Assembly (NCBI RefSeq): GCF_024749285.1
Contig: NZ_CP087196.1
Span: 4,898,001 to 4,962,000 of the forward strand
Source: Pseudomonas sp. B21-015
GTDB taxonomy: Bacteria; Pseudomonadota; Gammaproteobacteria; Pseudomonadales; Pseudomonadaceae
Direction: 5' to 3'
Length of the DNA: 64,000 bases
Shown here: one piece after another, positions 7,681 to 17,101 of the stretch
How positions within the stretch are numbered: position 1 is the first letter of the stretch
Layout: every line of letters begins with the position of its first letter
Program-made: the position numbers and the translations under genes
Notes under the pieces: model-generated
What the model was told of the DNA's origin: nothing
The model's input: the letters and a program-made list of their open reading frames with translations, nothing else
Databases searched by the model: none

Positions 7681-8810
7681 GGCTGTTCTCCGGCGGTGGC
7701 CAGGCTGTCGAGCAGCGCCTGGCCCATCAATTCGCGGCGCCAGCCACGCAGCGAATCAGGCAATTGGTAAGGACCCTTGGGAAAGCCGCTCTTGAGCAGC
7801 GCTTCCAGGGTTTTCTTGCGCAGCATCAGCTCCGGCGCGATGTTCAGGCGCTCGGCTTCGGCCTGGCCGATGGCCCGCAGCTGTTTGACCAGCGCGGCGG
7901 CTTCCACCGGCAATGGCTCCGGCACTGCCGGCGGCCATTGATCAGGCGGCACACTGCCCGAGCGCTTGATCAGATCAAGCAGAAATTCGCCGTCCTGACG
8001 CACGGTACGCGGGTGCATGTCTTCGATTTTCGCCAACGCGCCAAGGTTGTCCGGTTGCGTGCGCGCCAGTGGCCACAGGGAATGTTCACGGACAATGCGG
8101 TTGCGCGGCAGATCACGGGCGCGGGCTTCGCGCTCACGCCAGGCGCAGAGTTCACGCAGCACGGCGAGTTGGGCGCGGGACAGTTTCCAGGCCAGTTTGG
8201 CATCGCGATAGACCTCATACGGGTCGACCTCGCGACGCAGATTGGCCACCAGCTCGGCACCGTCTTCCAGGACCCAGGCGTATTTTTCGTCAGAAAGCTT
8301 AGGACGCAGCTGTACGAAAACTTCCGCCAGGTGCAGGGCATCTTCGGCGGCGTAGCTGATTTGAGTGTCGGATAGAGGGCGTTGCAGCCAGTCGGAGCGG
8401 GTCTCGCCCTTGGGCAGGTCGATGCCGAGCACTTCCTGCACCAACCGCGAATAGCCCATGGAAAAACCCAGGTTCAGGTAAGCGCCGGCCAGTTGGGTGT
8501 CGAACAGCGGTGCCGGCAGGCTGCCGGTCAGGCGCAACAGGACTTCGAGGTCCTCGCTGCACGCATGCACGACCTTGACCACGGCCGGGTTTTCCAGCAA
8601 CGCGGCCAGGGGCTGCCAGTTGTCGATGGTCAGAGGGTCAATCAGGTAAGCGCGTACGCCATCGCCGATCTGCAGCAGGCCTGCGATCGGATAAAAGGTG
8701 TCGACCCGCATGAATTCGGTGTCGAGGGCAACGAATGGCAGCTGCTGCCACTCGGCGCAAAATTGACCGAGGCTATCGTTGTCGCGAATCCAGTGAATAT
8801 CGATGGCCAC
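7677..8810 (-). CDS. rnd: Ribonuclease D
   Basis: The 377-residue protein is a DEDD 3'-5' exoribonuclease acting in tRNA 3' processing. Catalytic residues are visible in [10 protein letters not shown] (Asp30, Glu32), [10 protein letters not shown] and [18 protein letters not shown]-type helical domains follow (about 205-370). I chose GTG at 8810, which has GGGAGAG close upstream and gives the expected [10 protein letters not shown] beginning; the frame runs 21 codons further with no family similarity. It forms a two-gene operon with ycgL. Confidence 0.9.
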   Translation of the reverse strand: MAIDIHWIRDNDSLGQFCAEWQQLPFVALDTEFMRVDTFYPIAGLLQIGDGVRAYLIDPLTIDNWQPLAALLENPAVVKVVHACSEDLEVLLRLTGSLPAPLFDTQLAGAYLNLGFSMGYSRLVQEVLGIDLPKGETRSDWLQRPLSDTQISYAAEDALHLAEVFVQLRPKLSDEKYAWVLEDGAELVANLRREVDPYEVYRDAKLAWKLSRAQLAVLRELCAWREREARARDLPRNRIVREHSLWPLARTQPDNLGALAKIEDMHPRTVRQDGEFLLDLIKRSGSVPPDQWPPAVPEPLPVEAAALVKQLRAIGQAEAERLNIAPELMLRKKTLEALLKSGFPKGPYQLPDSLRGWRRELMGQALLDSLATAGEQP

Positions 8811-8933
8811 ACGGCTCTCCCTTGAAGAATGGCGCGCAGTATATATCGCCCCCGGCGATTTCCGCGCATTCACTGAACAAGAGCTTTAGCGAAAATACCT
8901 GCCGGACAGCAAGAATTGTCTGATAGATGGTGA

Positions 8934-8994
8934 CTAGGGGGCGCTCTCAATTAGTTTCCCCTCGGTGTGGAAACTAATTGAGAAAGCCCCCTAG
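8934..8994. repeat. 61-bp near-perfect inverted repeat
   Basis: The arms CTAGGGGGC and CTCAATTAGTTTCC pair with GGAAACTAATTGAG and GCCCCCTAG around a short CCTCGGTGT centre. The stem is more than 20 bp long. It lies between the rnd promoter region and the end of the leftward methyltransferase gene, whose TAG stop forms its right end. No T-tract follows, so an ordinary intrinsic terminator is not obvious. It does not resemble the REP families in this window. Confidence 0.8.
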
Positions 8995-9653
8995 CTGCCC
9001 TTACGCAACACGTAGACCCGCATCCTCGTGCAACCCGGCAGGAAGTCGTGATGACTGAGCAAGCGGAAACCCGCCTGCCTGAACTCGGCCTCAAGCGCGG
9101 CTTTGCTGGCTTGCGGCTGGATTTGTGCGCCTTCTGCGCCCAATCGCCGGAGCTTGAAATGCGCTTCAACCCGTACCGCCACAATCACCGTATCGCGGCT
9201 GACCCGGTGGAACTCGCCCAGCATGGCCAACCGATGCTCGGGACTGGTGATGTGCTGGAACAGTTGCAGGCAAAGAATGCAGTCAACCGCATTCGCCGAC
9301 AAGCCGATGGTGAAGGCTGAACTCTGAAAGGTCTTGACCCGATCCAGCAGGTTCTGTGGATGGTGGGTGCGGGCGTGATCGAGCATGTCCTGAGACGGAT
9401 CGGTCGCGAGGATCACCCGGTTCGCATGCTCGGCCAGTACCGGCCAGAAACGCCCGGCACCGCAGGCCACATCAAGAATCAATCCCGGTTCGCCCGCGAC
9501 CTGAAGCGCGTTACGCACCAGTTGCTCATCGCGCCAGAACGTCAAACGCCCCGCCAGGCCACGCGGTCGCGGCTGCGAGCAGACGCGGGCGTGTGCCTGA
9601 TCGTAGCGCCGGGCGAACTCAAGTTCGATGGCGGAAGGGGGTTGCGCGGACAT
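8991..9653 (-). CDS. Class I SAM-dependent methyltransferase
   Basis: The 220-residue protein has the SAM-binding motif ILDVACGAGRFWPVLA (about residues 60-75), then LATDPSQDMLD and CILCLQLFQHI (motifs II and III). It resembles small-molecule methyltransferases of the UbiE/BioC type, but the substrate is unknown. The ATG at 9653 is the conventional start; a GTG at 9725 directly after the eptA stop would add 24 residues. It may be co-transcribed with the upstream phosphoethanolamine transferase. Confidence 0.75.
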   Translation of the reverse strand: MSAQPPSAIELEFARRYDQAHARVCSQPRPRGLAGRLTFWRDEQLVRNALQVAGEPGLILDVACGAGRFWPVLAEHANRVILATDPSQDMLDHARTHHPQNLLDRVKTFQSSAFTIGLSANAVDCILCLQLFQHITSPEHRLAMLGEFHRVSRDTVIVAVRVEAHFKLRRLGAEGAQIQPQASKAALEAEFRQAGFRLLSHHDFLPGCTRMRVYVLRKGS

Positions 9654-9725
9654 GTGCAATGGCTCTGTTTGGACGTTCCAGGCGCCGCAGGTTAGCGGTC
9701 GCCACGTGAAAAAAAGGTCGAGCAC

Positions 9726-11375
9726 TCATTTCTTGGCCAGCACACCGTCGATCACTGCACCGCGGCATTCGGAGAACATGTCCAGCCCCGGGCTGTAGAC
9801 CTTGCTGTTGACCTCTAGCAGACCGAGCATCGAATGGAACAGGTTGTCCTGGCTCAAGGGCTTCTCGCGACTCAGTTGCAGGCAATGGGTGTCCACCGAG
9901 AACGACTTTTGATAGCTGTCGGAGAACCACGCCAGCATCGCGACGTGCTTCTGCTGTTCCGGCGCCAGCATGTAAGGCGTGCCATGCAGGAACAGGTTGT
10001 ATTCGCCCAGCGATTCGCCGTGGTCCGACAGATAAAGCATCGCGGTATCGACTTTGTCCTGATTGCTACGCAACAGGTCGATCAGGCTCGACAGCACGTG
10101 GTCGGTATACACCAGCGTATTGTCGTAGCCATTGACGATGCTTTCACGGCTGCAATTGTTCAGCGCATTGCTTTCACACACCGGCGTGAAGTGTTCGTAC
10201 TCTTTCGGGTAGCGCTTGAAGTATTCCGGACCGTGACTGCCCATTTGGTGCAGCACCAGCACCGTGTCTTTATCCAGCGTGTCGATGAAGTGCTGCAAAC
10301 CTTGCAGGAGAATTTCATCGCGGCACTCGCTGTTGGCGCACAGCACCGGATCTTTCAGGTTACTCACGTCATCGACAGTGACCCGATCGCAGGTGCCTTT
10401 GCAGCCCGACTGGTTATCGCGCCAGATCACCTCGAGACCGGCGTGTTTGAGCACGTCCAGCAAACCTTCCTGGTTCTTCGCCTTGCTGGCGTTGTAATCC
10501 TTGCGGCCCATGTTGGAGAACATGCAGGGCACCGACACAGCCGTTTCCGTGCCGCAGGAGTGCACATCGGTGAAAGCAATAAGGCCGGCTTCCTTATTCA
10601 GTTCCGGTGTGGTGTCGCGGTTATAACCCAGGATGCCGAAGTTCTCGGCCCGGGCGCTTTCGCCCACCACCAGTACCGTCAGGGATTTACGGCCGTGGGT
10701 CTGCCAGACAGGATTTTTCCGGGCATCTTCACCCAGCTTGGCGAAGGGTTGTTGCGCAGACACCACTTGCTCACGCAAATAACCGACCGAGGCACCGATG
10801 TAGTTGCTCGGCACCACCATCAGGCGCAATTCATGGTGATTGCGAAACAACGACGACAGGCCTTGATAATTGACCAATGCGACACCGCCAATCACCGCAG
10901 CCGAGGCGACACTTACCAGCACTTTACTTAATAACTCACGGTGCCAGCGACGGTAATTAACCGGGATTTTCCACAACAACCACGACGGCAAGACGCCGAG
11001 CAGCACGATATAAACAAACAGTTTGAGCGAGAGTAAGTCGCGTACTTCCGTGGCATTGGTTTCTGCGAAGTTACGCAACATGCCGGCGTCAATCAGCACA
11101 CCGTATTGACTCATGAAGTACGCCACACCGGCACTGATCAGAAAGATCAGCGTCAACAGGGGTTTCATCACGGGCCGGAATGCCAGCAACGTCAGCACAA
11201 TGTTGAAGGCCGCCAGGATCATCACCCCGAACGCGACACGCATGACGATGCCTTTACCGTCTGCGGCGGTGATATCGAAGAGGTGTTGCCAGAGAACTAA
11301 ATTGAACCCTGCCAATAGAAAGGCACTGGAAACCAACGTCACCCACTCGGGGCGCACGGCTTTGAACTTCAACAT
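9726..11375 (-). CDS. eptA: Phosphoethanolamine transferase, EptA family
   Basis: The 549-residue protein has five N-terminal membrane segments (within about residues 10-175) and a periplasmic sulfatase-fold domain. The domain shows VGESARAENFGILGYNRD (metal ligand), GTETAVSVPCMFSN (catalytic Thr, about 280) and LYLSDHGESLGE (metal ligands, about 455-466). It transfers phosphoethanolamine from phosphatidylethanolamine to lipid A or core sugars and so can lower polymyxin susceptibility. No two-component system is adjacent. Confidence 0.85.
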   Translation of the reverse strand: MLKFKAVRPEWVTLVSSAFLLAGFNLVLWQHLFDITAADGKGIVMRVAFGVMILAAFNIVLTLLAFRPVMKPLLTLIFLISAGVAYFMSQYGVLIDAGMLRNFAETNATEVRDLLSLKLFVYIVLLGVLPSWLLWKIPVNYRRWHRELLSKVLVSVASAAVIGGVALVNYQGLSSLFRNHHELRLMVVPSNYIGASVGYLREQVVSAQQPFAKLGEDARKNPVWQTHGRKSLTVLVVGESARAENFGILGYNRDTTPELNKEAGLIAFTDVHSCGTETAVSVPCMFSNMGRKDYNASKAKNQEGLLDVLKHAGLEVIWRDNQSGCKGTCDRVTVDDVSNLKDPVLCANSECRDEILLQGLQHFIDTLDKDTVLVLHQMGSHGPEYFKRYPKEYEHFTPVCESNALNNCSRESIVNGYDNTLVYTDHVLSSLIDLLRSNQDKVDTAMLYLSDHGESLGEYNLFLHGTPYMLAPEQQKHVAMLAWFSDSYQKSFSVDTHCLQLSREKPLSQDNLFHSMLGLLEVNSKVYSPGLDMFSECRGAVIDGVLAKK

Positions 11376-11541
11376 GTGATCGGCTGTTCCTGAAAAGAAG
11401 TGCCCGCGGCAAATGTGAAAATTTCATTGACCGAGGCGACACAAATCTTAAGCAGTCAACCATCAATTTTTCGTGAAAAAGAAGCCAACGAATAGTTGGC
11501 TCATGGCATTTGGCCAAAACTTTCAACACTGGAGACCCGTT

Positions 11542-12924
11542 TCAAGCCTGGTGCAGATACCAGCGCCAGTCCTGCTCACCGACTTCGCCCATGAACCGCC
11601 GGTATTCGGCACGTTTCACTGCCAGGTACACACCAAGAAACTCACAGCCGAATGCCTCCCGTGCCCAATTCGAACGTTCCAGCGCTCGCAAGGTGGTCAG
11701 CCAGTCGGTCGGTAACAGTTGCGTGGCCTGGGCGTAACCGTTGCCTTCTACCGGTACTCCAGGGTCAAGCTGCTCGCGGATGCCGCGATGAATACCGGCC
11801 AGGATCGCCGCAGCCGCCAGATACGGATTGGCGTCGGCACCACAGATGCGATGCTCGATATGCCGGGAGAATGCCGGCCCGCCGGGCACTCGCAAACTCA
11901 CGGTGCGGTTGTCCACGCCCCAGGTGGCCGCCAGTGGTGCGTAGCTATGGGTCTGGAAACGACGGTAAGAGTTGGCGTTTGGACAGAACAGCAGCAACGA
12001 ATCGAGCAATGTGGCGAGCATCCCGCCGACCGCTTGTTTGAGCAGCGGCGTGCCCTCCGGGGCGTCGCTGGCGAACAGGTTGTTGCCGTCCTTGTCCGCC
12101 AGGCTGACGTGCATGTGCATGCCGGTGCCGGCCAGGTCATCGAAAGGCTTGGCCATGAAACAAGCCGTCATCCCGTGCTTGTGGGCCACGCCCTTGACCA
12201 GCCGCTTGTAACGCACTGCCTCGTCCATCGCCTGCAAAGCGTCGGTGCGGTGTTCGAGAGTGATTTCCACCTGCCCCGGTGCGTATTCGGAAATCGCCGT
12301 GCGCGCCGGAATGCCCTGGAGCTTGCAGGCGCTGTAGAGGTCGGCCAGAAACGGTTCGATCTGTTCCAGTTCACGCAAGCCGTAGACCTGAGTCCCACGG
12401 GGCCGCCCGCCATCGACATCCCGCGCCGGCTGCGGCCGACCGTTGCTGTCGCGCTGCTGATCCAGCAGATAGAACTCCAGCTCCGCCGCCATCACCGGGT
12501 AATAACCGTCAGTCTGCAAGCCTTCGATGACCTTGGCCAACAGATGCCGTGGGTCGGCGATGGTCGCGGGCATGCCCTCTTTTGGATGCATGCTGACCTG
12601 CACCGCCGCCGTGGGAATCAATCGCCACGGCATACGCTGCAAACTGCCGCTGAGCGGATAAGCGCGACAATCGATATCACCCACGTCCCAGACCAGCCCG
12701 GAGTTTTCCACGTCATCGCCATTGATAGTCAGGCCCAGGATGGTACTCGGCAGTGGTCGCCCGCTTTCGTAAACCGCCAGCAGTTCATCGCGATGCAGTA
12801 ATTTGCCCCGTGGCACACCATTGTTGTCGAGGATGAACAACTCGAACATCTCGATATCCGGGTTCTGTTCAAGAAACGTCAGGGCTTGTTCTTTCGTGGC
12901 GAAGGATGTCATGGCACAGTTCAT
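11542..12924 (-). CDS. Glutamine synthetase-family ligase (gamma-glutamylpolyamine synthetase-like)
   Basis: The 460-residue protein has a glutamine synthetase beta-grasp N-domain and catalytic domain, including AAELEFYL, GQVEITLEH, HGMTACFMAKP, GTGMHMHVSL and NRTVSLRVPG. It lacks the Tyr adenylylation loop of GlnA, as in PuuA/SpuI-type ligases that glutamylate polyamines or other amines. No putrescine-catabolism genes are adjacent, so the amine substrate is open. The start ATG at 12924 or 12912 cannot be separated on RBS grounds. Confidence 0.8.
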   Translation of the reverse strand: MNCAMTSFATKEQALTFLEQNPDIEMFELFILDNNGVPRGKLLHRDELLAVYESGRPLPSTILGLTINGDDVENSGLVWDVGDIDCRAYPLSGSLQRMPWRLIPTAAVQVSMHPKEGMPATIADPRHLLAKVIEGLQTDGYYPVMAAELEFYLLDQQRDSNGRPQPARDVDGGRPRGTQVYGLRELEQIEPFLADLYSACKLQGIPARTAISEYAPGQVEITLEHRTDALQAMDEAVRYKRLVKGVAHKHGMTACFMAKPFDDLAGTGMHMHVSLADKDGNNLFASDAPEGTPLLKQAVGGMLATLLDSLLLFCPNANSYRRFQTHSYAPLAATWGVDNRTVSLRVPGGPAFSRHIEHRICGADANPYLAAAAILAGIHRGIREQLDPGVPVEGNGYAQATQLLPTDWLTTLRALERSNWAREAFGCEFLGVYLAVKRAEYRRFMGEVGEQDWRWYLHQA

Positions 12925-13443
12925 GGGAATTCTCGTTTATCCGCGTCAGGCAAACGCACAGGCGCCGCCGGTTCGATCCCGGCGCACAGCGCGGGACCTG
13001 TCAGAACAATCAACGGGACATGCAAGAATCCGGCGGGCGCGCGTGGCGGCAGTGCCACAGCGCCCAGAAGGCCAGTTCACAGGGAAGTGCAGCAGGCCAA
13101 CCATCCATAGAGAAAACCGCTGGAAACAGATGAGCAGCAGCGTCACACGGGTGCTCAAGTCGTTAAATCGGGATTTGAAGAACCTTGGGTTCGGATTGGC
13201 TAAACATTCACCAAGCTCTACCAAACACTACATCCCCCTGTGGAAGCGAGCCTGCTCGCGATGAAGCCATCACATTCAACATATCTGTTGGCTGTCACAC
13301 CGCTATCGCGAGCAGGCTCGCTCCCACAGGAATTTTGGGGTGCAGTACGGTTATTTAATTTCTAAATACTGCTCCAGACTTTCTGATTTGCCGCCTCCAG
13401 GGCTCGCGTGCCTAATCGGCTCCTTGTTCCTGAAGGTCCGATT
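12925..13443. other. 519-bp intergenic region
   Basis: There is no convincing gene here. It holds the divergent upstream regions of the glutamine-synthetase-like gene and the MFS gene, plus a REPIN at 13237-13330. The open frames crossing it lack start signals and family features. Confidence 0.6.
13237..13330. repeat. REPIN
   Basis: An inverted pair of CTGTGGAAGCGAGCCTGCTC and CGCGAGCAGGCTCGCTCCCA with a roughly 50-bp spacer. It shares ACACCGCTATCGCGAGCAGG with the REPIN at 6221-6315, the same subclass. Confidence 0.85.
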
Positions 13444-14628
13444 ATGGAAAACGTTCGCGCAACCTCCCGTCCTGCCCTCTGGCTGATGTTCAGCATCATT
13501 CTCGTCGCCCTGAACCTGCGTCCGTCCATGGCCGCTGTCGGTCCTTTGCTGTCAGCCATTCGCGGTGACATCCCGTTGAGTTTCAGCCTGGCGTCGCTGC
13601 TGACGATGCTGCCGGTCATGGCCATGGGACTGGCGATGTTCTTCGGCATCGGTGTCAGTCAGCGCCTGGGCGAACAGCGCACTGTGGTGCTGTCGCTGCT
13701 GATCATCGGCCTGGCCACGGTGTCGCGGTTGTTCCTCGATTCAGCGGCGGAACTGATCCTCAGCGCCGTATTGGCCGGCGTAGGCATTGCGCTGATTCAG
13801 GCGTTGATGCCCGCCCTGATCAAGTCCCGTTTCAGCGACAACGTTGCCGTGTGCATGGGCCTCTACGTGACCTCGATCATGGGCGGCGCGGCAATCGCGG
13901 CGTCGTTTTCGCCGCTGGTGATGACCCACACCGGCAGTTGGCGAGTGGGGCTGGCGATCTGGGCGGCGCTGGCGCTGGTGGCGTTGCTGTTCTGGTGTGT
14001 TCAACGCTCGGGAATGCCGACACCGAGTGCTGAATCATCAAGCAAAGAATCCTTTTTCACCCATTCCCGGGCCTGGTTACTCGCGATCTTCTTCGGCCTG
14101 GGCACGGCGTCCTACACCTGTGTGCTGGCCTGGTTGGCGCCGTATTACGTGGAAAAAGGCTGGAGCGAACAACAGGCCGGTTTGTTGCTGGGCTTTTTGA
14201 CCGCCATGGAAGTGTTGTCGGGGCTGCTGACACCCGCCATCGCCAATCGCAGCCGTGACCGGCGCCTGGTGCTGGTGGTGTTGCTGGCACTGATCATGGC
14301 CGGTTTTTGCGGGCTGATTCTGAGCCCGCAGCACCTGAGCCTGCTGTGGCCGTGCCTGCTGGGACTGGGCATCGGCGGCCTGTTCCCGATGAGCCTGATC
14401 GTGTCGCTGGATCATCTGGATAATCCTCAGCGCGCGGGCGGGTTAACCGCCTTCGTGCAAGGCATCGGCTACCTGATCGCCGGCCTCTCGCCACTGATGG
14501 CCGGGATGATTCGCGATCATCTGGGCAGTTTCGAATGGGCCTGGTGGTCACTGACCGGCGTCATGGCACTGATGATCCTGATGGCTTTACGTTTCGATCC
14601 ACGGCATTACGCCAAGCACATTCACTGA
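13444..14628 (+). CDS. MFS transporter, CynX/NimT type
   Basis: The 394-residue protein has about 12 hydrophobic segments and the N-terminal NLRPSMAAVGPLLSAI of the cyanate/nitroimidazole transporter family. Substrates of this group are poorly defined anions and drugs. The ATG at 13444 has GAAGGT upstream; an earlier in-frame ATG at 13408 is not supported. The EamA transporter follows after 14 bp, so the two are co-transcribed. Confidence 0.8.
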   Translation: MENVRATSRPALWLMFSIILVALNLRPSMAAVGPLLSAIRGDIPLSFSLASLLTMLPVMAMGLAMFFGIGVSQRLGEQRTVVLSLLIIGLATVSRLFLDSAAELILSAVLAGVGIALIQALMPALIKSRFSDNVAVCMGLYVTSIMGGAAIAASFSPLVMTHTGSWRVGLAIWAALALVALLFWCVQRSGMPTPSAESSSKESFFTHSRAWLLAIFFGLGTASYTCVLAWLAPYYVEKGWSEQQAGLLLGFLTAMEVLSGLLTPAIANRSRDRRLVLVVLLALIMAGFCGLILSPQHLSLLWPCLLGLGIGGLFPMSLIVSLDHLDNPQRAGGLTAFVQGIGYLIAGLSPLMAGMIRDHLGSFEWAWWSLTGVMALMILMALRFDPRHYAKHIH

Positions 14629-14642
14629 CCCGGAACCTCATC

Positions 14643-15590
14643 ATGAAACGCACGGGTTTTGCTGCCGCTCACGTCGGCATGTTGCTCTGGGCGCTGTTGA
14701 TTGCCGTCTCGTTTTCCGCGGCAGCCCAGGTGAGTCAGGCCATCGACCCGATTCTGCTCACCGGGTTGCGCCTGCTGTTTTGCGCCCTGGTGTTTTTGCC
14801 CCTGCTGCTGTTCAAGGGCGATACCGTCATGACCGTCCGTGGCCTGTTCGGTCATGCCGCGCTCGGCATGCTGCTGGCGCTGTATTTCGGCTCGTTGTTC
14901 GAAGCGCTGCGCTACACCTCGTCGGTCAACACCGGGACGATGTTCACCCTGGTGCCGTTGCTGACGCTGCTGTTCGAAGCCCTCCTGACACCCGACAGCC
15001 GCCTGAAACAACGCGTGTTGCCCATGCTGATTGCTGCGGCCGGCGCCATACTGCTGGTGTTGAAAGGTGCAGGCCCCGGCGAACTGCCATCGCTGTATGC
15101 GGTGTCGGTGTATGGGGTCGGCTGCCTGGCCATGGCGCTCTACTCGCCCCTGAGTCAACGGCTCAAGGCCAACAGCCTCAAAGGTCGCGGCCCGGTGGGC
15201 ATGACCTTCTGGAACATGCTGTTCGGCGCAGTGTTTCTATTGGCGTTCTGTGGGTTCAGCGGCGGCTGGCGATCGGCGTCGTTGCTGACCGCGAGCGATC
15301 TTGGGTGGTTGATCTACCTGGCATTGTTCGCCACGCTGGCGACCTTCTGGCTACTGCATCGAGCCATTGGCGTCATCGCCCCTTCCTCGGTCATTTCCTA
15401 CATCTACCTGAGCACCCTGTTCATCACGCTTTTCCACTGGTTCTGGCTACGCCAGTCGCCACGAGCCCTGGAAATCATCGGTGCATTACTGGTGGGCATC
15501 GGCATGTTGGCGCTGTTAATATCCAGCCACTTTGCGATATCTGTGCAGCCCTCAGCGGCAAAGGCTTCTGGCCAGGTTTCAGGGGATTGA
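14643..15590 (+). CDS. EamA-family (DMT) transporter
   Basis: The 315-residue inner-membrane protein has ten predicted helices in two EamA repeats: the first begins at GMLLWALLIAVSFSAAAQ, the second at GVGCLAMALYSPLSQRL. Metabolite export is typical of the family but the substrate is unknown. The start was set at ATG 14643, directly downstream of the MFS stop; the longer frame overlaps that gene. The LysR gene downstream may control the pair. Confidence 0.8.
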   Translation: MKRTGFAAAHVGMLLWALLIAVSFSAAAQVSQAIDPILLTGLRLLFCALVFLPLLLFKGDTVMTVRGLFGHAALGMLLALYFGSLFEALRYTSSVNTGTMFTLVPLLTLLFEALLTPDSRLKQRVLPMLIAAAGAILLVLKGAGPGELPSLYAVSVYGVGCLAMALYSPLSQRLKANSLKGRGPVGMTFWNMLFGAVFLLAFCGFSGGWRSASLLTASDLGWLIYLALFATLATFWLLHRAIGVIAPSSVISYIYLSTLFITLFHWFWLRQSPRALEIIGALLVGIGMLALLISSHFAISVQPSAAKASGQVSGD

Positions 15591-15737
15591 ACTCACAGGT
15601 CGTGTTCATAACACTTTCTGTCCCACAACTGACCATGAAACGTCCTACAAGGCATTCACTTGGCACCATCGTTCCGCTAGGATCGTTCGCACCCGTTTGC
15701 GCACAGTCAGCGCAAGGAGCACAGCGAGACAGAACGG

Positions 15738-16673
15738 ATGCTGAACAGTAACTTGCTTAGAAAGCTCGACATGCAGGACCTCATGGTGTTTGTGGCCGTG
15801 TATGAGCAAAGCAGCGTCACCGGTGTGTCGGAGGCGCTCTGCGTCAGCCAGTCCACCGTGAGTTACTGCCTGAAGAAACTGCGCACCAGTTTCGAAGACG
15901 AGCTATTCATCAATACCCGCACGGGTATGCGCCCCACCTACAAAGCCAGCACCATGTATACCCATGTGCTGAAGATTCTCGAAAGCATCAACCTGTGCCA
16001 CGCCGGGACACCGACGTTCGATCCAACCTTGCAACCGGTCACCTTCAATATCTGCGCGCCGGAATACTTCGAGCAGTTGATCCTGCCGCGTCTGTTGAAG
16101 AACTTAGATTTCGCTGACCTGCCGGTGATGGTCAACATGCACAAGTTCGAAACCGACATCCCGGCCGAAGAACTGCGCGACGGCAGTCTCGACCTGGTGA
16201 TCTGTTTCGGCCCGAACTTTCATCGCAGCCACACCGATTTCAACTCCAGGAAGCTGCTGGAAGACGATCTGGTCTGCGTCTTCGACAAACGCGCCACGCC
16301 GCTGGAACCGCGCTTGAGCCTGCAAGCGTTCATTGAACGCCGGCATGTGTTCCCGACGCCCTGGACGTCTACCACCAACATGGTTGACGGTTGGCTGGCT
16401 CAACAGGCCCACAAACGGCAGATTGTCGCGCGTTCCAACAGCTACAGCGCGGCGCTGAAGATGATCACCGGCACCGACTTCATCCTGACCCTGCCCCGAC
16501 GCATCCAGCAATTGCTGGCCAACGAGGCGATCTTCATTCACTGCGAAGCGCCCAACGGCTTGCCGGGCTTCACCCTGGACATGCAATGGAGTCAAAGCGT
16601 CGACCAGGACAGCGCCAACACCTGGCTGCGCGAGCAAGTGATCAAGGCCTGCTCCGAGCAGGAAATGACCTGA
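15738..16673 (+). CDS. LysR-family transcriptional regulator
   Basis: The 311-residue protein has an N-terminal winged HTH (DLMVFVAVYEQSSVTGVSEA then CVSQSTVSYCLKKLR, about residues 14-48) and a periplasmic-binding-protein-like effector domain (about 95-300). It is transcribed in the same direction as the two transporters 147 bp upstream. The C-terminal domain resembles NodD/SyrM-type regulators only in general layout. The inducer is unknown. Confidence 0.85.
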   Translation: MLNSNLLRKLDMQDLMVFVAVYEQSSVTGVSEALCVSQSTVSYCLKKLRTSFEDELFINTRTGMRPTYKASTMYTHVLKILESINLCHAGTPTFDPTLQPVTFNICAPEYFEQLILPRLLKNLDFADLPVMVNMHKFETDIPAEELRDGSLDLVICFGPNFHRSHTDFNSRKLLEDDLVCVFDKRATPLEPRLSLQAFIERRHVFPTPWTSTTNMVDGWLAQQAHKRQIVARSNSYSAALKMITGTDFILTLPRRIQQLLANEAIFIHCEAPNGLPGFTLDMQWSQSVDQDSANTWLREQVIKACSEQEMT

Positions 16674-16676
16674 AAC

Positions 16677-17042
16677 TCAGTGGCCGATGGCAGTCTTGGT
16701 GTAGGACTCTCGATCGATGTCGAGGATTTCCACACATAGCTGGACCTCAACGCCGACCGGCCATTCACACACATCCTGCACCACCGCCAGCAGGCTTTCA
16801 GACAACTGCTTCTTGATCTGCGGCGAGCGACCGCTCAACAGCGCCAGCTTTACATGCACGAACGCCCGCTCACCCGGTGCAGTACCCACCCTGAAAGTCT
16901 CGACCTTCACCGCACGGGCCTTGATGTCGAACTCAGCGCTAAACTGCCCGGAAGCGACCAGCGCATTATTGAGTCGCATCAACGCCACATCGGCATTCAG
17001 TTCGGACAGGTTAGCGGTGTATTCCATGTGCAGGTGGGGCAT
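16677..17042 (-). CDS. 5-carboxymethyl-2-hydroxymuconate isomerase-like protein
   Basis: The 121-residue tautomerase-superfamily protein begins MPHLHMEYTANL. Met removal would expose the catalytic Pro1 of this family, so the ATG at 17042 is favoured over the longer frame. AGGAAC lies upstream. In homoprotocatechuate degradation CHMI converts CHM to COHED, but no other hpa genes are nearby, so a true catabolic role here is uncertain. Confidence 0.75.
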   Translation of the reverse strand: MPHLHMEYTANLSELNADVALMRLNNALVASGQFSAEFDIKARAVKVETFRVGTAPGERAFVHVKLALLSGRSPQIKKQLSESLLAVVQDVCEWPVGVEVQLCVEILDIDRESYTKTAIGH

Positions 17043-17101
17043 AACGGGGTTCCTGAGGATGGGTAGAAAGGTCGTACATATAACACAGAGCCGCCCTGTG
17101 C

